Below, in pieces: positions 49,854 to 58,204 of a DNA stretch of 64,000 nucleotides. The stretch spans positions 62,001-126,000 of the forward strand of contig NZ_LFXL01000030.1 in assembly GCF_001270745.1 (NCBI RefSeq), given 5' to 3'. The position numbers and the translations under genes are program-made. The notes beneath the pieces were generated by a model. It saw nothing but the letters and a program-made list of their open reading frames with translations, was not told the DNA's origin and ran no database searches. The stretch is from Jiangella muralis. Lineage in GTDB: Bacteria; Actinomycetota; Actinomycetes; Jiangellales; Jiangellaceae. Position 1 is the first letter of the stretch. The number at the start of each line of letters is the position of its first letter.

Positions 49854-51230
49854 TCAGGCGATCCCGGCGCGGCGCACCACAGCCCGGGCGCGGTCCAGCG
49901 CCTCCGCGACGATCGCGTCCTCGTCCACGCGGACGCAGCGGCCGTCCTCGACCACCACCTCGCCGCCCACGATCGTCATGCGCACGTCCGACCCGCGGGC
50001 CGCGTACACGAGCGCCGCCGGGACGTCATGGTGCGGCGTCAGGTGCGGCGCGCCGAGCCCGACCACGGTGACGTCGGCCAGCCGCCCGGGCGCCAGGACG
50101 CCCGCGTCGACGCCGAGCAGCCGCGCGCCCTCGCTGGTCGCGAGCGCCAGTGCCTCGCCGCTGTGCGACGCGTCGGGGTCCAGCCGGTGCAAGCGCTGCA
50201 CCAGGACCGCCTGCTTCATGCACTCGAACAGGTCCTGACGGTGGTTGTAGGCCGCGCCGTCGGTGCCCAGTCCGACGACCGCGCCGGCCGCACGCAGCTC
50301 GCGCAGCCGCAGGACGCCGTCGGCGCCGTACTGGTTCGACACCGGGCAGTGCGCCACCGCGGTGCCGGTCTCGCCCGCCATCCGCACCTCGGCGTCGCTC
50401 AGGTGGATGCCGTGCGCGAGCGTCGTGCGCGGTCCGAGCAGGCCCTGCTCGTGCAGCCAGGCGACCGGCGTCGTGCCGTAGGCGCCGCGGTACACCTCGG
50501 GGTCGCGCGGCGTCGACGCACAGTGCGCGTGCCAGCCCGTCCCCAGCTCGCGGGCCAGCTCGGCGGACCCGCGCAACAGCTCCTGATCGGCATAGGTGAC
50601 GTTGTGCGGGCCGGGCCACACCCCGACGCGGCTGCCCGGCGGCCGGGCGGTGACGCACTCGCGCGTCAGCTCGACCTCCGCACCGGTGGTGTGCGCGAAC
50701 AGGCCGCCGGCCAGCCCGTTCTCCCGGGCCACCGCGCTCGGACTGCCCGCCATCCCGCGGGCGACCACACCCCGCAGCCCGACCTCCTCGACGGCCGCGG
50801 CGACGGCGAGCACGGTCTCCGGGTCGGCCGGGGCGTAGTGGTGGTCCAGCAGCGCCGTCGTCCCGGCCCGGGCCGCCTCCACCGCGCCCAGCAGCGCCGC
50901 CACCCGGGCGTCCTCCCTGGTCAGCGCCGCGGCGTAGGGCCACATGAAGTCGGCCAGCCAGGACCACAGCGGCATGCCCTCGCCGAGGCTGCGGGCCAGG
51001 CCCTGGTAGAGGTGCGTGTGGGTGTCGACGAGGCCCGGCAGCACCGCCGTGCCGCGGCAGTCGACGGTGCGCACCGGCCGCAGCCCGGCCAGCTCGGCGG
51101 CCGTCCCGACGGCGGTCACCCGGTCCCCGAGGACGGCCACGGCGCCGTCCTCGACCACGCCGGTCGCGGGGTCCATGGTGACGACGGTGCCGCCGGTCAG
51201 CAGCAGGTCGCACTCCGTCGCGTCGGACAC
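49854..51230 (-). CDS. TRZ/ATZ-type amidohydrolase (deaminase-like), second copy
   Basis: A 458-residue amidohydrolase: LLLTGGTVVTMDPATGVVED start, HxH in LPGLVDTHTHLYQGLARSLG, HAHCASTPRDPE, LAHGIHLSDAEV, VAHCPVSNQYGADG and Asp in GLGTDGAAYNHRQDLFE. Resembles hydroxyatrazine/SAH/guanine deaminase relatives. The GTG at 51230 follows the SnoaL-like stop by 3 nt, the same arrangement in which copy 1 of SnoaL heads the first operon. Confidence 0.8.
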   Translation of the reverse strand: MSDATECDLLLTGGTVVTMDPATGVVEDGAVAVLGDRVTAVGTAAELAGLRPVRTVDCRGTAVLPGLVDTHTHLYQGLARSLGEGMPLWSWLADFMWPYAAALTREDARVAALLGAVEAARAGTTALLDHHYAPADPETVLAVAAAVEEVGLRGVVARGMAGSPSAVARENGLAGGLFAHTTGAEVELTRECVTARPPGSRVGVWPGPHNVTYADQELLRGSAELARELGTGWHAHCASTPRDPEVYRGAYGTTPVAWLHEQGLLGPRTTLAHGIHLSDAEVRMAGETGTAVAHCPVSNQYGADGVLRLRELRAAGAVVGLGTDGAAYNHRQDLFECMKQAVLVQRLHRLDPDASHSGEALALATSEGARLLGVDAGVLAPGRLADVTVVGLGAPHLTPHHDVPAALVYAARGSDVRMTIVGGEVVVEDGRCVRVDEDAIVAEALDRARAVVRRAGIA

Positions 51231-51233
51231 GGC

Positions 51234-51785
51234 TCAGTACTCGACGAGGGTTCCCTGACTGTAGGGCGTGTTGCCGAGCCCGCGCCGGCGCGAGGTGTCC
51301 TCGGCGGTCTTCGCGTCCGGGACGGCGTCGTCCTCGGGCCGGGTCGAGCAGTGGAAGTGCCACATCTTCCACTCGCGCCCGCCCTCGCCGTCGTCGCGCT
51401 TGTAGATCTCGGTGGAGCGGTACCGGAAGGTCACGTCGACCTCCTCGGCCAGCGGGTTGCCGTCGTCGTCCTTGATCACCCAGGACGGGTAGATGCCTTC
51501 CGACACGACGTAGCCCATGTCGCCGGCGACGTCGACGCGCATGACGTGGTCCTCGCAGAGGCCCCAGCGGTCGGTGCGGGCATAGAAGGACCACAGCGCG
51601 TCGAGGTCGTCGACCCCGAAGTACGGGTGGGCGTTGAGGTTGAGCATGAGGAACTGGTCGCGCTTCGGCGGGAAGAGCGTCCGCATCAGCGGGATGTTGA
51701 TCTCGAAGTTGGAGAAGTACCAGTCGCGGTGCAGCTTCAGCAGCTGCTCCACGTCGTCGGCCTGCCCGGCTGCCTGGTTCTGCAC
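51234..51785 (-). CDS. NTF2/SnoaL-like protein, copy 2
   Basis: A 183-residue paralogue of the protein at 37611, with shared LHRDWYFSNFEINIPLMRT, HPYFGVDDLDALWSFYARTD, WGLCEDHVMRVDV and WKMWHFHCSTRPEDD. The GTG start at 51785 is preceded by GGGGAAGG. It heads its operon directly behind operator site 4, mirroring copy 1. Conservation of Trp, His and Cys (MWHFHCST) suggests a ligand pocket or active site. No established function. Confidence 0.65.
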   Translation of the reverse strand: MQNQAAGQADDVEQLLKLHRDWYFSNFEINIPLMRTLFPPKRDQFLMLNLNAHPYFGVDDLDALWSFYARTDRWGLCEDHVMRVDVAGDMGYVVSEGIYPSWVIKDDDGNPLAEEVDVTFRYRSTEIYKRDDGEGGREWKMWHFHCSTRPEDDAVPDAKTAEDTSRRRGLGNTPYSQGTLVEY

Positions 51786-51815
51786 GTGCCTTCCCCTTCC
51801 GGTCGAACGAGTCCT

Positions 51816-51830
51816 TGTAATCAGATTACA
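51816..51830. promoter_or_regulatory. TetR operator, site 4
   Basis: TGTAATCAGATTACA, identical to site 1, 30 bp upstream of the minus-strand operon starting at 51785. Confidence 0.8.
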
Positions 51831-51863
51831 TAGGCTGGCGGGGCGGCACCAGAGGTGCCAGAC

Positions 51864-51878
51864 TGTAATTTGATTACA
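51864..51878. promoter_or_regulatory. TetR operator, site 5
   Basis: TGTAATTTGATTACA, one mismatch from perfect symmetry, 20 bp upstream of the plus-strand serine hydrolase ATG. Sites 4 and 5 are 48 bp apart (centre to centre). Confidence 0.7.
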
Positions 51879-51898
51879 CGGCCAGCGAGGAGGGGCAC

Positions 51899-53005
51899 AT
51901 GTCGGTCCAGGGATTCGCCGGCGACGGCTACAACGGCGTCACCGAGCTGCTGACCAGGTTCGTCGCCGAAGGGCAGGAGACCGGCGCGGGCCTGTCGATC
52001 TGGTCGGGCGGCACCGAGGTCGTCAACCTCACCGCCGGCTGGAGCGACGCCGGCCGGACCCGGCCGTGGTCCCCGGAGACCCTGGCGCACACCTACTCGA
52101 CCTCGAAGCCGTTCGCCGCCCTGGCCACGCTGACGGCCGCGGCCACGGGCGCGCTGGAGCTGGACCGTCCGGTCGCGGCCTACTGGCCCGAGTACGGCCG
52201 CTCCGGCAAGGACCGGACGACGCTGCGCGACGTGCTGACGCACCGGGCCGGCCAGCCGGCCTTCCCGCCCGCCGCCGAGACCGTCGACCTGATCGACGAG
52301 GACGTCTTGCGCGAGACCCTCGCCGCGGCACCGCCCGAGACGCCGCCCGGCACCGTGCTGGCCGAGCACGCCCTCACCTACGGCCACCTGCTCGACGGCG
52401 TGCTGCGCGCCGCCACCGGCCGGCCGCTCGGGCACTGGTTCAACGACGTCGCCCGGCCGGCGCTGGGCATGGACGCCTGGTTCGGCGTCCCCACGAGCGA
52501 GCTGCCGCGGGTGGCCGAGCTGGAACACGGCCTGCCCGGCGGCGCCGCGCAGATGCTGACGGACGTCTGCCCCACCTACGACCGCACGCTGTCCCGGCCG
52601 CACGGCGCGATGGACATGGAGCGGATCAACTCGACGGCGTTCCGGCAGTCGACGTTCGGCGCCATCAACCTGCACACGTCGGCGCGGGCGCTGGCCGGCT
52701 TCTACGCCACGGTGACCGACCCCGACGGCCCGCTGCGCGAGCTGCTCGGCGAGAAGCTGCACGCCGAGTTCGTCACCACCCAGGTCACCGACGTCGACCA
52801 GACGGTCCAGGAGCGGGTGAACTGGACGCTCGGCATGTTCCGCACCGAGAACTTCATCGGCATGGGCGGCCTCGGCGGCTCCGCGGGCTACTGGTCGTTC
52901 AGCAACGACCACGCCGTCGCCTACGTGACCCGCCGCCTGCACGACCACGCCCGCATCGGGCAGATCGCGTTCTCGATGGGCGACAACCTGATCAAGGCCG
53001 TCTGA
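51899..53005 (+). CDS. Serine hydrolase, class C beta-lactamase/EstB-like
   Basis: A 368-residue penicillin-binding-protein-fold hydrolase with the nucleophile motif SxxK (STSK, S67-K70), a tyrosine motif in LTYGHLLDG and AGYWSFSNDHAVAYV near the C-terminus. No signal peptide, so cytoplasmic. EstB-like proteins hydrolyse esters or amides. ATG with GAGGAGGGG ribosome binding site; controlled by operator site 5. Its last 14 bp overlap the convergent oxidoreductase gene. Confidence 0.85.
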   Translation: MSVQGFAGDGYNGVTELLTRFVAEGQETGAGLSIWSGGTEVVNLTAGWSDAGRTRPWSPETLAHTYSTSKPFAALATLTAAATGALELDRPVAAYWPEYGRSGKDRTTLRDVLTHRAGQPAFPPAAETVDLIDEDVLRETLAAAPPETPPGTVLAEHALTYGHLLDGVLRAATGRPLGHWFNDVARPALGMDAWFGVPTSELPRVAELEHGLPGGAAQMLTDVCPTYDRTLSRPHGAMDMERINSTAFRQSTFGAINLHTSARALAGFYATVTDPDGPLRELLGEKLHAEFVTTQVTDVDQTVQERVNWTLGMFRTENFIGMGGLGGSAGYWSFSNDHAVAYVTRRLHDHARIGQIAFSMGDNLIKAV

Positions 53006-56000
53006 ACGCCGTCATCGCCGCCGCCAGCTCGGCGCGGTACCGCTCGACGTTGCCCAGCTTGACGTCCTCGTAGCCGCGCACGATGTCGGGCAGTCCCGCC
53101 ACGTGCGCCGCCGGCCCGAGCGACCCGGCGTCCAGCCGCGCCTCCAGCTCGTCCAGCACCGCGAGGTACTCCCGCGCCAGCTCCCGTTCGACCCGGCGCA
53201 CGTGCGCCCGGCCGAACGGGTCGAACGGGGTGCCGCGCAGGAACCGCATCGACCGCAGCACCCGGAAGACCACCCGGAACCACGGGCCCAGCCGCAGCTT
53301 GCGCTTCATGCCGAGAGCGCGCAGCACCGGCGGGTGCAGGTTCCACGACGCCCGGGCGCCGGCGCCGAACCGCTCCTCGATCTCCGCGCCGGCCTCGGGC
53401 CGCAGCGCCAGCCGGGCGACCTCGTACTCGTCCTTGTAGGCCAGCAGCTTGTGCAGGTTCCGCGCCACCGTCTCGGCCAGGACGGTCGAGTGCGGGTCGG
53501 CGGCCGCCTCCGCCCGGCGCACCCGCTCGACCCGCGCCTCGTACTCGGCGGCGTAGGCGGCGTTCTGATAGTCGGTCAGCTCGGCCACCCGCAGCGCCAC
53601 GACGTCCGCCAGCGTGCCCGCCTCGGCCCGCCGCGCCCCGGCCAGCGCCGTGACGACCTCGGGCGCGACGACGTACTGGCGGCCGCGGCGGAACGCCTGC
53701 AGGTTGGCGTCGACGGCCACGCCGTTGAGCCGGATCGCCTCCTCGACGGCCGCGGCGGGCAGCGGCAGCCCGCCGGCCTGGAAGCCCGCGCCGACGAGGA
53801 ACAGGTTCGCGTACTGGTCGTCGCCGAACAGCCCGAGGGTCAGCTCGCGGGCGTCCAGCAGGTGCGTCGTCCGGGACTCGGCGTCGACCCGCCCGGCCAG
53901 CTCGCCGACGTCCGGGAAGGTCACGGAGACGTCGCTGACCATGCGGCCGGTCGGCAACTCGGCGACGGAGAGCACCGCGGTGGTGCGCTCGGGCGCGGCC
54001 ACGGCCAGGTGGACGGGGTCCGCGGCGACCAGCAGGTCGCAGCCCAGGTACAGGTCGCACTCCCCCGCGGCCAGCTTGTTCGCCTCCTGGCCAGCGCGCC
54101 GGAACCGGACGTCGGACACCACCGCGCCGCCCTTCTGGGCCAGCCCGGTCTGGTCGAGCGAGCGGACGTTCCAGCCGGCCAGCAGCCCGGCGGTGGCGAG
54201 GATCTGCGACGCGGTGACCACGCCGGTGCCGCCGACCCCGGCGAGCCGGACGCCGAACCCGTCGCGCTCCCCCGCCACGACCGGGTCGGGCAGCTCGGCC
54301 GCGTCGATGCCGCCGACCGCCGCGCGGCCGCGGGCGCCCGCGGGCACCGTCACCGTCAGGAAGGCCGGGCAGTCGCCGTCCAGGCAGCTGTAGTCGAGGT
54401 TGCAGGAGCCCTGGTGGATCGCGGTCTTGCGGCCGAACTCGGTGGACACCGGCTGCACCGACAGGCAGTTCGACTTGCGGCCGCAGTCGCCGCAGCCCTC
54501 ACAGATCCGCTCGTCGATGACGACCCGCGTCTCGGGCCGCGTGTCTGTCGAGCGGCGACGGCGACGGCGACGCTCGGTGGCGCACTCCTGGTCGTGCAGG
54601 AGGACGGTCACGCCGGGCGTCTCGGCCAGAACCCGCTCGGCCTCGGCGAACCGGGACCGGTCCCACACCGCGACGCCGGGCGGCAGCTTCCGGTGCCGGC
54701 CCGGGTCCTCGGTGGTGACGATGACGCGCGCCACGCCCTCGGCGCGGAGCACGTCCACCACCTGGGCGACGCTCATGCCGCCGGCGGGACGCTGGCCGCC
54801 GGTCATCGCCACCGCGGAGTTGTAGAGCAGCTTGTAGGTGAGGTTCACGCGGGCCGCGACGGCGGCCCGGATCGCCAGCGAGCCGGAGTGGTCGAACGTC
54901 CCGTCGCCGAGGTTCTGCACGTAGTGCCGCCGGTCGACGAACGGCGCCATGCCGATCCACTGCAGCCCCTCGCCACCCATCTGGCTCAGCCCGGTGACCG
55001 TCCCGACCTGGGCCTCGTCCATCAGCAGGACCATGGCGTGGCAGCCGATCCCGGCGCCGACCAGCGAGCCGTCCGCCGTCTTCGTCGAGGTGTTGTGCGG
55101 GCAGCCGGAGCAGAAGTACGGCGCGCGCCGCAGCAGCGGCAGCTGGGTGCGGCCGGCCACCGCCGACGGGCTGCGGTCCGGCTCGGCGGTGGTCAGGCCG
55201 TGCGCGGCGAGGCGGCGGGCGAGCCTGGCGGTGACGAGGTCGACGTCCAGCTCGCCGTAGGCCGGGAACAGCTCCGCGCCGCCGGGGTCGGTCTTGCCCG
55301 TCACGACCGGCCGGCGGTCGAGGTCATAGAGCGCGTCGCGCAGCGCCGTGGCCAGGAAGGACCGCTTCTCCTCCACGACCACGACCTCGTCCAGGCCGGC
55401 CGCGAACTCGCGCAGGGTCTCGTCGTCGAGCGGGTACGGCATGGCGACCTTGAGCAGCCGGACCGGGCTGTGTTCGAGCGCGTCGGCGGGGAGGCCGAGC
55501 TTCGCCAGCGCCGTGACCACGTCGAGGTAGGTGCGTCCCGCCGCGACGATGCCGAGGCGGTCCGCCGGGCCGCGTCCCACCGTCGGGTTGAGGTCGTTCA
55601 GCCGCGCGTACTCGCGGGCCAGCCGCAGCCGGGTGGTGAGCTGGTCGCGTTCGAGCGGGCCGAGCGTCGGCTGCAGCAGCCGCGCCGTCGGCACGTGCCG
55701 GCCCGACCCGGCCGGGCGCACCGGCGCGGGGCCGTCGTCGCCGAGCACGACGGTCGAGGTGCCGTCGGCCACCGACGTCACGATCTTCAGGCCGGTCCAC
55801 AGCCCGCTGGCCCGGGACAGCTCGACGGCGTGCAGCCCCAGCTCCAGCACCTCGGCGCTGTCCGCCGGATACAGGAACGGCATCGCGAGGTCGGCGAGGG
55901 CGAACTCGGAGGCGCACGGCACGCTGCTCGACTTCGCCGCCGGGTCGTCGCCGACGAGGACGAGCGCGCCGCCGCGCGGGTGCGCGCCCATGAGGTTGCC

Positions 56001-56384
56001 GTGGCGCAGCGCGTCGGTGGCGCGGTCCAGCCCCGGCGCCTTGCCGTACCAGATGCCCAGCACGCCGTCGCGGGTCGCGCCGTCGATCGTCGGGGCGAGC
56101 TGGCTGCCCTGCACGGACGTCGCCGCCGCCTCCTCGTTCAGCCCGGGCACGAACGTCACCGCGTTCGCGTCCAGCAGCTCGCGGATGCGGTTCAGCTCCA
56201 GGTCGTAGCCGGCCAGCGGCGAGCCCTCGTAGCCGGAGACGAAGGTGGCGGTGTCGAGGCCCGCGTTGCGGTCGCGGCGGGCCTGCTCGATCGGCAGCCG
56301 GGCCAGGGCCTGGACGCCGGTCAGTTGAACCCGGCCCTGAGCCGCCGTGTAGCGGTCCCGGGGCCGGACGACGGTCACAGTCAC
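52992..56384 (-). CDS. Fused indolepyruvate:ferredoxin oxidoreductase-type protein
   Basis: A 1130-residue fusion. The N-terminal 2-oxoacid:ferredoxin oxidoreductase domain (GVQALARLPIEQARRDRNAG, TFVSGYEGSPLAGYDLELNR) is followed by a ThDP-binding part with CSGCPHNTS and QNLGDGTFDHSGSLAI. A four-cysteine Fe-S motif ICEGCGDCGRKSNC and a further CNLDYSCLDGDC stretch follow, then the gamma-type domain GVRLAGVGGTGVVTASQILA and a helical tail. An Arg run (ERRRRRRRSTD) links ThDP and Fe-S parts. Oxidatively decarboxylates aryl or branched 2-oxo acids to acyl-CoA with ferredoxin. GTG at 56384 with GGAGGA upstream. Divergent Lrp regulator suggests amino-acid control. Confidence 0.9.
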   Translation of the reverse strand: MTVTVVRPRDRYTAAQGRVQLTGVQALARLPIEQARRDRNAGLDTATFVSGYEGSPLAGYDLELNRIRELLDANAVTFVPGLNEEAAATSVQGSQLAPTIDGATRDGVLGIWYGKAPGLDRATDALRHGNLMGAHPRGGALVLVGDDPAAKSSSVPCASEFALADLAMPFLYPADSAEVLELGLHAVELSRASGLWTGLKIVTSVADGTSTVVLGDDGPAPVRPAGSGRHVPTARLLQPTLGPLERDQLTTRLRLAREYARLNDLNPTVGRGPADRLGIVAAGRTYLDVVTALAKLGLPADALEHSPVRLLKVAMPYPLDDETLREFAAGLDEVVVVEEKRSFLATALRDALYDLDRRPVVTGKTDPGGAELFPAYGELDVDLVTARLARRLAAHGLTTAEPDRSPSAVAGRTQLPLLRRAPYFCSGCPHNTSTKTADGSLVGAGIGCHAMVLLMDEAQVGTVTGLSQMGGEGLQWIGMAPFVDRRHYVQNLGDGTFDHSGSLAIRAAVAARVNLTYKLLYNSAVAMTGGQRPAGGMSVAQVVDVLRAEGVARVIVTTEDPGRHRKLPPGVAVWDRSRFAEAERVLAETPGVTVLLHDQECATERRRRRRRSTDTRPETRVVIDERICEGCGDCGRKSNCLSVQPVSTEFGRKTAIHQGSCNLDYSCLDGDCPAFLTVTVPAGARGRAAVGGIDAAELPDPVVAGERDGFGVRLAGVGGTGVVTASQILATAGLLAGWNVRSLDQTGLAQKGGAVVSDVRFRRAGQEANKLAAGECDLYLGCDLLVAADPVHLAVAAPERTTAVLSVAELPTGRMVSDVSVTFPDVGELAGRVDAESRTTHLLDARELTLGLFGDDQYANLFLVGAGFQAGGLPLPAAAVEEAIRLNGVAVDANLQAFRRGRQYVVAPEVVTALAGARRAEAGTLADVVALRVAELTDYQNAAYAAEYEARVERVRRAEAAADPHSTVLAETVARNLHKLLAYKDEYEVARLALRPEAGAEIEERFGAGARASWNLHPPVLRALGMKRKLRLGPWFRVVFRVLRSMRFLRGTPFDPFGRAHVRRVERELAREYLAVLDELEARLDAGSLGPAAHVAGLPDIVRGYEDVKLGNVERYRAELAAAMTAFRRP

Positions 56385-56467
56385 GTCGAGCGTCCTCCGA
56401 GTCGTGCCGATGGTGCGCCCACTCTGGTGATCGGCGTACCATCGGGTCAAGACCCGACCGCTTTCGT

Positions 56468-56482
56468 TGGGCCAATGGCCCA
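56468..56482. promoter_or_regulatory. TGGGCC-AAT-GGCCCA palindrome
   Basis: A perfect 15-bp palindrome in the 140-bp gap between the divergent oxidoreductase and Lrp genes. A related ACCAATGGCC occurs 30 bp further, at 56513-56522. Candidate Lrp/AsnC binding site. Confidence 0.5.
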
Positions 56483-56524
56483 CCATCCAGGCGCTTCGAG
56501 CGCCCCGAGCCGACCAATGGCCAG

Positions 56525-57013
56525 GTGCCCGTGACCCCCTCGCTCGACCGTCTGGACCTGTCGATCCTCCAGCTGAGCCTCGACCGGCCCCGAGCCGGTG
56601 TCCGCGAGTACGCCCGGCTGCTCGGCGTCGCCCGCGGCACCGTCCAGTCCCGCCTGGACCGCATGGCCCGGCTCGGCGTGATCACCGGGCACGAGCCGGG
56701 CGTCGCGCCGGCCGCGCTCGGCTTCCCGGCGCTGTCCTACGTGCGGCTGAACCTCGCGCAGGGCGTGCTCGACGAGGTCACCGACCGGCTGGCCGCCATC
56801 CCCGAGGTGATCCAGGTCGACTCCATCGCCGGCGACGCCGACCTGATGTGCCACGTCGTCTCCACCGGCCCGGAGAACACCGAGGAGGTGCTGCAGCAGA
56901 TCCTGGCGGTGCCGGGGGTACTGCGCACCCGCACCGAGCCGGTGCTGCGGCACCGGATCGCGCACCGCGTCCGGCCGCTGATCGACCGGATGGCGCGCGA
57001 CACCGCCTCCTGA
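56525..57013 (+). CDS. Lrp/AsnC family regulator
   Basis: A 162-residue protein: N-terminal HTH (LDRLDLSILQLSLDRPRAGV, YARLLGVARGTVQSRLDRMA) and RAM/effector domain (VIQVDSIAGDADLMCHVVST). GTG start at 56525. Lrp proteins usually sense amino acids and control adjacent amino-acid catabolism, here most likely the divergent oxidoreductase gene. Confidence 0.9.
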   Translation: MPVTPSLDRLDLSILQLSLDRPRAGVREYARLLGVARGTVQSRLDRMARLGVITGHEPGVAPAALGFPALSYVRLNLAQGVLDEVTDRLAAIPEVIQVDSIAGDADLMCHVVSTGPENTEEVLQQILAVPGVLRTRTEPVLRHRIAHRVRPLIDRMARDTAS

Positions 57014-57034
57014 CGGCGCCGCGCCGCCGGCCGG

Positions 57035-58204
57035 TCAGCGCGGGAACGCCGCCGCCAGGGACCGCAGCAGCTCGGTCCCCCGATCGGTGTCCGGGAGCAG
57101 GTAGGACCCCTCGGTCCACTCGTTCCAGGCGTTGACCGTCACGATGGGCGGCGCGTCCGGCTGCGCCGCGAGCAGCTCCGTGGCGTCGGCGGCCGCCTTC
57201 GCGATCGACGCGGCCGAGCACTCGAACACCGGGGTCCAGCCGTAGCCGGGGTTGTTCTCCCACGGCCCGTCCGCCGAGGTCCGCGGCGAGCTGTCCCAGC
57301 CGACGGAGATGTTCGGCAGGAACGGCAGCGACAGCTCGCCGGGGTACGCGCGGTAGTGGTCGAACGCCTCTTCCCTGACGCGGTCCCAGTCACCCACCGG
57401 GAACGGGTGGGTGGCGAGGTCGACGTGGTGCATCCAGGTGTAGGAGCTGGTGGACGACACCGGCAGGGCGCCCAGCAGCTCCGCCGGCCGGTCGATGGTC
57501 ACGTGGTTGGGAAGGACGCCGGTCCCCCACACGACGACGTCGAGGTGGACCCCCGGCAGCCCGGCCCGCCTGGCCTTGTCGTCGAGGGAGCGCAACGCGT
57601 CGGCGGCGGCGTCCACCCCGCCCATGGCCGCGACGAACGTGCCCAGCTCGTAGATGGAGAAGAACGGCCGGCCGGCCACCGTGTAATAGTCGGGCCGGCT
57701 GAAGTACGCCGCCACGATGTGGTCGGTCATCGCGTCGAAGGCTTCGCGGCCGACGGCCCCCGGACGCAGCAGGCGGGGCCGGGTCCTCGACGTGGGCGCG
57801 GGCAGCGGGTACACGTCGAGCAGGTCGTGGTTCGCCCACATGAGCGCGAACCGGAACGGGGAGCCGTCCGCTGCCCGGCCGAGGAAACCCCGGTCGAGGG
57901 CTCCCTGCAGGTAGGGCCCGTCGTCGTACCAGTAGAAGTCGAAGATGAAGCCGTCGATGCCGTGGTCGCCGGCCAGGCGCACCTCGGACTCCATGACGAC
58001 GGGATCGCTCTCGTCGCGGTGGCCGAGCACCGGCACCCGGGGCTGGCGATGGCCGGGGAAGCGGGGAACGGCCCGCTCGACCAGCTCCCACTCGGTGAAG
58101 CCCGGCGAGATCCACGCGGCATCGCGCTCGTCGGCGTGCCAATGCGGGAAGTAGTAGGCCAGTACATCGGGTCTCACGCGGTCCCACTTTCTGGTGTCGG
58201 TCAC
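57035..58204 (-). CDS. Glycoside hydrolase family 99-like protein
   Basis: A 389-residue protein with the GH99-like/WbsX pattern: VLAYYFPHWHADERDAAWIS, PGFTEWELV, GIDGFIFDFYWYDDGPYLQG, FALMWANHDLLDVYP and VTVNAWNEWTEGSYLLPD. No signal peptide seen, so probably cytoplasmic. GH99 enzymes cleave endo-mannosidic linkages; GH99-like proteins are often found with glycan uptake or surface-glycan genes. The GTG at 58204 overlaps the permease stop. Last gene of the sugar-uptake operon. Confidence 0.8.
   Translation of the reverse strand: MTDTRKWDRVRPDVLAYYFPHWHADERDAAWISPGFTEWELVERAVPRFPGHRQPRVPVLGHRDESDPVVMESEVRLAGDHGIDGFIFDFYWYDDGPYLQGALDRGFLGRAADGSPFRFALMWANHDLLDVYPLPAPTSRTRPRLLRPGAVGREAFDAMTDHIVAAYFSRPDYYTVAGRPFFSIYELGTFVAAMGGVDAAADALRSLDDKARRAGLPGVHLDVVVWGTGVLPNHVTIDRPAELLGALPVSSTSSYTWMHHVDLATHPFPVGDWDRVREEAFDHYRAYPGELSLPFLPNISVGWDSSPRTSADGPWENNPGYGWTPVFECSAASIAKAAADATELLAAQPDAPPIVTVNAWNEWTEGSYLLPDTDRGTELLRSLAAAFPR

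Noticed and set aside
53103-56534. Plus-strand open frame of 1143 codons opposite the oxidoreductase gene
   Set aside because: Composition is the Arg/Gly/Gln/His-rich pattern typical of antisense frames in high-GC genes. The minus strand gives a complete recognisable enzyme.
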